This document shows, piece after piece, positions 6,425 to 11,593 of a DNA stretch of 11,593 bases. The translations under genes were made by a program, and so were the position numbers. Source of the DNA: Bacteroidota bacterium (lineage in GTDB: Bacteria; Bacteroidota; Bacteroidia; Bacteroidales; VadinHA17); assembly GCA_023430725.1 (NCBI GenBank), contig JAEYZD010000060.1, positions 1-11,593 on the forward strand, written 5' to 3'. A model generated the notes under the pieces. That model did not search any database, was not told the DNA's origin, and saw only the letters and a program-made list of their open reading frames with translations. Numbering within the stretch: position 1 is the first letter of the stretch; each line of letters begins with the position of its first letter.

Positions 6425-7222
6425 TCACCTGCCTGGCCCGGACCCTGCCGGCCGAACTGTCAACTCAAGCAACTTTGTCATTTTTTCCTCCAGGCTGCGC
6501 AGGGCGAAGGGGATATCCCATCTGTCGCGGTTTCGCGGCTCCACCATGTTCGACACTGCCCTCACGGCTATCCAGGGGATGCCGGCCATGGCGCAGAGGT
6601 ATGCGATCCACGCCCCCTCCATGGTCTCGATGTCCGGGTTCCATGCTTCGCGGATGCGGTCAATGACAGGCTTCGATCCGGATGCCATGTTTACAGTGGC
6701 GCCTGTCACTGCTGGAAAAAGCCCGGCGGCAAGATCAAACCACGCACCGGTGCAGACAATACGTCCGCCTGTGAAAGGCGACGCGTCGGGATCGGCCAGA
6801 CCGGCACCGTAGACCGATCTGAACCCTCCGTTGTCATCCACCCCCATATCGGCGAAGCAATCAGAGGAGGTTGTGACAACGGTGCCCGGGGGAAAAGCCG
6901 GGGAATAGCTCCCGGCAATGCCCGCCCCGATCACAAGCGACGGCAGCGCCAGGGGTGAGTTGTATCCGTACAAAGGCCCGTCCGTCAAGTCACGGGGCGA
7001 GGCAACTGACCGGGCGCCATCCGGCAGAGAGCGGGATCTGTGACCTGCGTGCAGGCCTCCCTCCGAAAACCTCTTTTGCAGCGCCCATGACATGGCTGCC
7101 CCTCCCACCCCCGTGACAATTATCTCACACGGGACGCGGGCAGCATCCGCAGCACGCCGCACCGCACCCTCCTCCGAAGGATGCGCCACGGCTATCAGAA
7201 CCGGTCCGGATCCATTATTCAT
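6425..7222 (-). CDS. mqnB: Futalosine hydrolase
   Basis: A complete 265-residue nucleosidase of the phosphorylase/MTA-SAH nucleosidase fold. MqnB hydrolyses futalosine (or aminodeoxyfutalosine in some lineages), releasing the base and leaving dehypoxanthine futalosine for the menaquinone pathway. Signatures are the N-terminal VTGVGG, GAGIAGSY, the NMASGSKP loop, the ETMEG ribose-binding motif (199-203) and IAVRAVSN, where MqnB proteins carry Asn in place of the Asp of purine-cleaving nucleosidases. Placement immediately before mqnD strongly supports the assignment. The protein is somewhat longer than usual. The extra length sits between the first strand-helix unit and GAGIAGSY (roughly residues 52-95), rich in Arg, Gly and Ser and probably a surface loop. 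The start at 7222 fits because the hydrophobic first strand PVLIAVAHP follows directly. Confidence 0.92.
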   Translation of the reverse strand: MNNGSGPVLIAVAHPSEEGAVRRAADAARVPCEIIVTGVGGAAMSWALQKRFSEGGLHAGHRSRSLPDGARSVASPRDLTDGPLYGYNSPLALPSLVIGAGIAGSYSPAFPPGTVVTTSSDCFADMGVDDNGGFRSVYGAGLADPDASPFTGGRIVCTGAWFDLAAGLFPAVTGATVNMASGSKPVIDRIREAWNPDIETMEGAWIAYLCAMAGIPWIAVRAVSNMVEPRNRDRWDIPFALRSLEEKMTKLLELTVRPAGSGPGR

Positions 7223-7252
7223 CAGCTGTATCAGTTGGAGAGATAAATATAT

Positions 7253-7260
7253 TATTTTTG
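7253..7260 (+). promoter_or_regulatory. Candidate -7 promoter element for the pterin/fabD genes
   Basis: TATTTTTG matches TAnnTTTG exactly and lies 45 nt before the ptpS ATG, in the 82-bp divergent gap shared with mqnB. A -33 element is poor; GTTG at 7234-7237 is the nearest. On the opposite strand, TATATTTA in the same A/T-rich core is a weak candidate for mqnB. Confidence 0.4.
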
Positions 7261-7304
7261 AACAAAATAGTCCTCATTCCTGTCAACCATTTAACTTAGC
7301 ATTT

Positions 7305-7715
7305 ATGATCTACCTGACAAGACGGGAGCGGTTCAGCGCCGCACACAGAATGTTCCGCCCGGAGCTCACCGAAGAGGAGAACATGATCATCTATGGGAAG
7401 TGCTCCAATCCCATGTGGCACGGGCACAACTATGTGCTGAAGGTAACCGTGCGCGGAGAGCCTGATACGGAGACAGGCTATTTCATGAATGCCACCAGGC
7501 TGAAGGAGATAATGACAGAGAGGGTTGTTTCCAAGCTTGATCATAAAAACATGAATCTCGAGACAGACTTCATGGCGGGAAAGGTAGCCACCACGGAGAA
7601 CCTCGCAATGGCGATATGGGAAGAACTCGAGTTCCCTCTGGAGGAAGAGGGAGCCACCCTTCACTGTGTACGGGTGGAAGAGACAGAGAACAATTATGTT
7701 GAATACTACGGATAA
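7305..7715 (+). CDS. ptpS: 6-pyruvoyl-tetrahydropterin synthase (PTPS-II type)
   Basis: A complete 136-residue COG0720 protein. PTPS converts 7,8-dihydroneopterin triphosphate to 6-pyruvoyl-tetrahydropterin, the middle step to tetrahydrobiopterin; the paralogue QueD instead makes carboxytetrahydropterin for queuosine. Zinc ligands are H14 (FSAAHRM), H39 and H41 (HGH). Catalytic residues are C33, D79 and H80 (LDHKN), with substrate-binding E126 (VEETENN). The spacing from C33 to HGH is Cys-x5-His-Gly-His, as in animal PTPS (GKCNNP..HGHNY), not the Cys-x3-HGH of QueD. Much of the chain parallels eukaryotic PTPS, for example TTENxA.xIW. The ATG at 7305 was chosen because the frame upstream of it overlaps mqnB in antisense and the family starts just before the first strand. 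The stop is 2 nt before folE, so the two are co-transcribed. Confidence 0.9.
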   Translation: MIYLTRRERFSAAHRMFRPELTEEENMIIYGKCSNPMWHGHNYVLKVTVRGEPDTETGYFMNATRLKEIMTERVVSKLDHKNMNLETDFMAGKVATTENLAMAIWEELEFPLEEEGATLHCVRVEETENNYVEYYG

Positions 7716-7717
7716 CC

Positions 7718-8353
7718 ATGGAAAAACTCAATGATGGCAGCGGCAGGCTGTCAGACGGCTACAACAAGATCGAGAAGTGGAACCCCGATGTCATAGCAGA
7801 GATAGCGGGATATTATAACAAGATACTGAAGCTGCTTGGAGAGGATCCTGACAGGGAAGGTCTGCTCAAGACACCCGAGAGGGTTGCAAAGGCACTGAGC
7901 TTCCTCACACGCGGATACCAGTCGAACCCGGAGGAGATACTCCGGAGCGCCATCTTCAGGGAGGAGTACCGGCAGATGGTGATAGTAAAGGACATTGACA
8001 TCTACTCGATGTGCGAGCATCACATGCTGCCCTTCCACGGCAAGGCCCATGTGGCTTACATCCCTGACGGATACATCACCGGCCTGAGCAAGATAGCCAG
8101 GGTGGTCGAGACCTATGCCGCCAGGCTGCAGGTACAGGAGAGACTCACCACCCAGATACGAAACTGCATCCAGGAGAACCTGAAGCCGATGGGTGTGGCA
8201 GTTGTAATTGAGGCACAGCATATGTGCATGCAGATCAGGGGTGTACAGAAGCAGAATTCTGTCACAACCACCTCTGCATTCACAGGTTGCTTCCTGTCCA
8301 ACATGAACACCCGCGAGGAATTTATGCACCTGATAGCCAGCAGGCTGCACTGA
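7718..8353 (+). CDS. folE: GTP cyclohydrolase I
   Basis: A complete 211-residue type I GTP cyclohydrolase. It converts GTP to 7,8-dihydroneopterin triphosphate, the shared precursor of folate, tetrahydrobiopterin and queuosine. Zinc ligands are C99 and H102 (MCEHHMLPFHG) and C170, with the catalytic H168 in AQHMCM; these match E. coli Cys110, His113, Cys181 and His179. The C-terminal QKQNSVTTTSAFTG segment is also typical, and length is normal for the homodecameric cytosolic enzyme. The ATG lies 2 nt after the ptpS stop, an arrangement that couples translation and puts two consecutive pathway enzymes together. Its product is the direct substrate of the neighbouring PTPS. No riboswitch-like structure is evident upstream. 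Confidence 0.97.
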   Translation: MEKLNDGSGRLSDGYNKIEKWNPDVIAEIAGYYNKILKLLGEDPDREGLLKTPERVAKALSFLTRGYQSNPEEILRSAIFREEYRQMVIVKDIDIYSMCEHHMLPFHGKAHVAYIPDGYITGLSKIARVVETYAARLQVQERLTTQIRNCIQENLKPMGVAVVIEAQHMCMQIRGVQKQNSVTTTSAFTGCFLSNMNTREEFMHLIASRLH

Positions 8354-8384
8354 TACATTCATTAACACAAATACTGACTGAAAT

Positions 8385-9266
8385 ATGAAGGCATACGTAT
8401 TTCCCGGCCAGGGCGCACAGTTCTCCGGGATGGGAAAGGATTTATATGAGGCATATCCCGAAGCACAGGGGATGTTCGACAAAGCCAATGAATTGCTTGG
8501 CTTCAGGATTACTGACATAATGTTCACAGGTACCGATGAGGAGCTGAGACAGACGAGGGTCACGCAGCCGGCGATTTTCCTGCATTCGGTAATTCTGGCC
8601 ACAATAGCTGGCAAGACATTTGCACCCGACATGGTTGCCGGTCACTCGCTGGGTGAGTTCTCGGCGCTTGTAGCTGCCGGTGCCCTCCCGTTTGAGGATG
8701 GGCTGACACTTGTGGCAGGCAGGGCTTCGGCCATGCAGAGAGCCTGCGGGATCAATCCCTCAACCATGGCCGCGGTGCTGGGCATGGATGATTCGGTGGT
8801 GGAGGAGGTATGCTCCGGACTCAACGGTACTGTGGTTCCGGCAAATTACAACAGTCCGGGACAGATAGTCATATCCGGCACCACTGAGGGTGTTGCACTT
8901 GCCACGGAGGAACTGAAGAAGAGAGGCGCAAAGCGAATAGTCCCCCTGTCCGTCAGCGGCGGATTTCATTCACCCTGCATGGAACCTGCAAGGCAGGAGC
9001 TGGAGGAGGCAATCAGGAAGGCACGTTTCAGCAGACCGGTCTGCCCGGTATACCAGAATGTGACAGGTCTGCCTGTCACCGACCCTGAGGAGATAATGGC
9101 AAACCTTATTGCACAGCTCACCTCGCCCGTGCGCTGGACACAGACCGTGCAGAGGATGATAGCCGACGGAGCCACGGAGTTCATCGAGGCCGGGCCGGGC
9201 AGCGTCCTCCAGGGACTGGTCAGGAAGATCAATCCGGCTGTAGCAGCATCAGCACTTATGCTTTAA
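8385..9266 (+). CDS. fabD: Malonyl-CoA:ACP transacylase
   Basis: A complete 293-residue FabD, which moves the malonyl group from CoA to acyl carrier protein to start and extend fatty acids. The alpha/beta-hydrolase-like acyltransferase motifs are all present: the oxyanion-region GQGAQ (8-12), the nucleophile elbow GHSLGE with S88, R113 (AGRASAMQ) that binds the malonyl carboxylate, the catalytic H195 (GGFHSP), and Q276 in GPGSVLQGL. Length fits stand-alone bacterial FabD rather than a polyketide acyltransferase domain. It starts 31 nt after folE in the same direction and is probably in the same transcript, although its function is unrelated to pterins. There are no other fab genes beside it. 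It converges with the next gene, with only 13 bp between stops. Confidence 0.96.
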   Translation: MKAYVFPGQGAQFSGMGKDLYEAYPEAQGMFDKANELLGFRITDIMFTGTDEELRQTRVTQPAIFLHSVILATIAGKTFAPDMVAGHSLGEFSALVAAGALPFEDGLTLVAGRASAMQRACGINPSTMAAVLGMDDSVVEEVCSGLNGTVVPANYNSPGQIVISGTTEGVALATEELKKRGAKRIVPLSVSGGFHSPCMEPARQELEEAIRKARFSRPVCPVYQNVTGLPVTDPEEIMANLIAQLTSPVRWTQTVQRMIADGATEFIEAGPGSVLQGLVRKINPAVAASALML

Positions 9267-9279
9267 GTTTTACAGTCAG

Positions 9280-11593
9280 CTACTCCAGCGATATCACGGC
9301 CATTCCGATCTTGCCGTCCATTCTGATAACCAATGGTTTGGACAGCCTTACATGCCGGAACCAGTGCCCCTTGCCTATCTCCTTCTGTGTCCGCAGTTTT
9401 TCCCATTTGATCACCCCTTCGGCGGTTGCCTCGTTCACGGCCAGGTAACCTATGCTCATGGATGTGACATTGTGAAAGAAGTGTGAACCCTGTGACGCAT
9501 CAACATGGAAGCTTGGCAGACTCACCTCTACAATAATTTTTGCGTTGGATATCTGCGGCCACTCAACCGGGATGCCCAGGAAACGGTCCTTCGTGCCCCA
9601 CCGCCCGGGACCGATAAGCACATACTTCCTGCCCTGGGCCAGCATCTTCCGGTTGAGTGCATCAATCTCGGCAGCCATCTCCATCGTCTTAAGATTATCA
9701 AACCTCTCCGGCTCGACATAGATGATGTCAGTGATCCCTTCTATCAGGCCGTTGCCCATGCTCTTGCGCGAGACAAGGAGCATGTCATCGGTATAAACGC
9801 TCTCAGGGTCAATTGAGTAGCCAGCGCCACTGCCCACAAGCGGTTTTATCTGGAGCAGGTAAAAAGTTGCTTTTCCTTCTTCATCCTTCTCAAGATCAAC
9901 AGCATACTCTATCTCCACCGGAGCCCCGAAGGCCTCTCTCACAACCTCGAGAACTGTCTTCAGTGTGTGGGCCAGCGGTGTATGGTCATACTTCAGGATG
10001 TTGGCAAAGTTGACAACCCTCGGGCCCGGCATGCTCAGCCCGGGAATAAGGGTATCATTATCAATGCTGTAAACGGAGGCAGCATGGTTCAGGGTGCCGT
10101 CGCTTTCAGCCCTTGAAATGTCAAGCTTCACCAGTCCGGCATTCTCTCCCTTGAGGAGGTCAACCTCACTGCGACCCAGGTTGACGGCATAAAACTCAGT
10201 CTGGGAGTACCGGGTGAGGTCCCTGATTGAGACTATGTCGAGGGCAGGGTATGCAGGAGAGAACCGGAAGGCTCTCTCGCCGTCGAGCACATACTGTCCG
10301 AGACCCACAGCCGCCACCGCGAAACCGTCGTGCGGGGTCATGTTGGCCACGGGATAGAAGTTGAACGACTGTGCAGTGCCGCTGATATGGGGATAAAAGA
10401 TATCACCGTACCTGTTACCAACCACTGCCTGTATCACAACAGCCATCTTCTCCTGCTCCACCTTGTAGTTCACCGCCTCGAAGTAAATGCGGGAGTTGTC
10501 TGAATAGATCGAAGAGAACACAAGCTTTATTGCCCCGATGAGCTGCATCAGCCTCACCTCAGGGTCCGGGTGGTTGTTTGGCAGCAGGTAAGTGCCGAAG
10601 ATCCCCGAGAAAGGCTGGCTCAAGGAGTCCTCGAAGAGGCTTGATGACCTCACTGCCAATGGTTTGCCGTTGAGCCTGATGAAGACTCTCAGCTTATGTT
10701 CCAGGTCATCGCTTAGTGTCCCGACAAGGAATTGCTTCTGCAGCGCCGTGTAGTCCTTTTCACGGCTCACCACCTCCCAGAGGCGGTTTGTTTCCATAAA
10801 CTGGTCAAACTCGTCAGTGCCTATGATTGCCGTTTGTGGCGTACGTATGTTGATGCCGGGAAGCAGCCTGCCCAGCTCGAAGCTGTATATCAGCGTGCTT
10901 ATGAATGCCAGACCTCTGCCTTTCCCTCCCAGTGATCCTCCGGAGAAGCTTACAACATTCGATTCGTCTATCATTACAGATTCATCGAAGTTGACAACCT
11001 TTCCCTTGTTCATTTCCCTCCGCCGCTTGCGGATTACATTTATAAGGAACTCACGCATCTCACGGAGGCTGGCGAAGTCCGATATCTTAACAGGGTTGAT
11101 GATCTTGGCTATCTTCACCTCACCCCTTGCCATCAGCCAGAGGGAGAAGTGGTTCTTCATTGCATGGTATACGAGGGAATCCTCAGGCACCGTCTTAAGG
11201 AACGCCTCAAACTCCTTCATCGATTTTGCAACTGCTATCTGGCGTCCCTTTGTATCACGGTAAACGAAGTGACCGAATCCGAGATAATAGGTAATGAACG
11301 ACTTGATATCCTGCAGAAGCGATTCGGAGTTCTTGTTGATGAAGTTTGCCCTGAGCTGCTCAGCGTAGCGGACATTGCCGGGGTCAGACGACTGCAGGAT
11401 TGTGGGAAGGTTCGGCTGCTCCTCCCGGATAAGCTTTATTATGTCGTAGCCGGCCATGTCGTAGAGCACACCTTTGCGCGGGAAGCGCATATCCGAGATG
11501 ACTCCCAGCAGGCTGTCCTTATATCGCTCATACACTGCCATCGCCTCCTCCCAGGTTGTAGCAAGCAGTATTTTCGGCCTGGCCCTGAGCTTA
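9280..11593 (-). CDS. Receiver-domain / PEP-synthase-like ATP-grasp protein lacking phosphotransfer domains (5' end cut off)
   Basis: The frame is open to the window edge: 17 in-frame codons (KLRARPKILLATTWEEA) precede the ATG at 11541, so the start lies beyond. Numbering is from that Met. The first 75 residues look like a CheY-type receiver: D17 in VISDMRFP, Ser51/52 in PTILQSS and K70 in FINKN are in the places of the phospho-Asp, Thr/Ser and Lys. At 200-210 is GGSLGGKGRG and at about 294-320 VRSSSLFEDSLSQPFSGIFGTY, both typical of the nucleotide-binding domain of PEP synthase and pyruvate phosphate dikinase, which closes with EIEYAVD..YLLQIKPL near 565. The swivelling phosphohistidine domain (TSHA-type motif) and the C-terminal PEP/pyruvate barrel are absent. 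Instead a 180-residue tail carries IGPGRWGTKDRFLGIPVEW (about 642-660) and SQGSHFFHN. It is therefore unlikely to make PEP; the substrate of the ATP-grasp unit is unknown. Confidence 0.85.
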   Translation of the reverse strand, partial: KLRARPKILLATTWEEAMAVYERYKDSLLGVISDMRFPRKGVLYDMAGYDIIKLIREEQPNLPTILQSSDPGNVRYAEQLRANFINKNSESLLQDIKSFITYYLGFGHFVYRDTKGRQIAVAKSMKEFEAFLKTVPEDSLVYHAMKNHFSLWLMARGEVKIAKIINPVKISDFASLREMREFLINVIRKRRREMNKGKVVNFDESVMIDESNVVSFSGGSLGGKGRGLAFISTLIYSFELGRLLPGINIRTPQTAIIGTDEFDQFMETNRLWEVVSREKDYTALQKQFLVGTLSDDLEHKLRVFIRLNGKPLAVRSSSLFEDSLSQPFSGIFGTYLLPNNHPDPEVRLMQLIGAIKLVFSSIYSDNSRIYFEAVNYKVEQEKMAVVIQAVVGNRYGDIFYPHISGTAQSFNFYPVANMTPHDGFAVAAVGLGQYVLDGERAFRFSPAYPALDIVSIRDLTRYSQTEFYAVNLGRSEVDLLKGENAGLVKLDISRAESDGTLNHAASVYSIDNDTLIPGLSMPGPRVVNFANILKYDHTPLAHTLKTVLEVVREAFGAPVEIEYAVDLEKDEEGKATFYLLQIKPLVGSGAGYSIDPESVYTDDMLLVSRKSMGNGLIEGITDIIYVEPERFDNLKTMEMAAEIDALNRKMLAQGRKYVLIGPGRWGTKDRFLGIPVEWPQISNAKIIVEVSLPSFHVDASQGSHFFHNVTSMSIGYLAVNEATAEGVIKWEKLRTQKEIGKGHWFRHVRLSKPLVIRMDGKIGMAVISLE

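Noticed and set aside
5704..6666. Plus-strand open frame of 320 codons antisense to mqnD and mqnB
   Set aside because: It lies opposite two genes with complete family motifs. Its translation is Cys/Pro/Arg-rich with no recognisable domain, which fits a shadow frame in G+C-rich DNA.
7092..7304. N-terminal extension of the PTPS gene
   Set aside because: The extension is antisense to the mqnB start and crosses the shared promoter gap. PTPS proteins begin just before the FSAAHR strand, matching the ATG at 7305.
7751..8632. Minus-strand open frame of 293 codons antisense to folE and fabD
   Set aside because: It spans the folE-fabD gap and both genes carry intact catalytic motifs; the antisense translation has no domain or plausible start context.
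9267..9279. Terminator between fabD and the ATP-grasp gene
   Set aside because: Only 13 bp separate the convergent stops and no inverted repeat is visible there.

Overview
The window looks like a chromosomal segment of a Bacteroidetes (Bacteroidales-like) bacterium with roughly balanced to slightly G+C-rich DNA. The evidence is threefold. There are several exact matches to the Bacteroidetes -7 promoter element TAnnTTTG, starts are preceded by A/T-rich leaders rather than strong Shine-Dalgarno sites, and there is a secreted carboxypeptidase-regulatory-like (CarboxypepD_reg) protein. Coding density is high: ten genes, two of them cut by the window edges. I see no RNA gene, insertion sequence, phage gene or CRISPR array.

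Layout. (1) 1-3375, plus strand: the 3' part of a very large flavin/iron-sulfur oxidoreductase. It fuses a pyridine-nucleotide reductase domain, a 2x[4Fe-4S] ferredoxin, a BFD-type [2Fe-2S] domain and a DAO-type dehydrogenase. A monofunctional proline dehydrogenase with its own promoter follows. (2) 3376-3468: a gene-free convergent junction made of two opposing arrays of 7-bp repeats that can fold into a long hairpin. (3) 3469-5505, minus strand: a Fe-type superoxide dismutase with its own terminator, then a separately promoted pair encoding a nitroreductase and a secreted CarboxypepD_reg-like protein. (4) 5575-7222, minus strand: mqnB-mqnD, two steps of the futalosine route to menaquinone. 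(5) 7305-9266, plus strand: a eukaryote-like 6-pyruvoyl-tetrahydropterin synthase, GTP cyclohydrolase I (folE) and malonyl-CoA:ACP transacylase (fabD). (6) 9280-11593, minus strand: most of a large protein that joins a CheY-like receiver domain to a PEP-synthase-type ATP-grasp domain but lacks the phosphohistidine and PEP/pyruvate catalytic domains of true PEP synthase.

How the genes may work together. Proline dehydrogenase normally feeds electrons to quinone, and the mqn genes supply menaquinone. The fused oxidoreductase beside it has the parts of multi-subunit imino-acid/amine dehydrogenases rolled into one chain. FolE and the PTPS catalyse two consecutive steps from GTP, and the PTPS active-site spacing points to tetrahydrobiopterin rather than queuosine. 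The most unusual items are the receiver/ATP-grasp protein, the fused oxidoreductase next to PRODH, the PTPS-II-type gene, and the heptamer-repeat hairpin.
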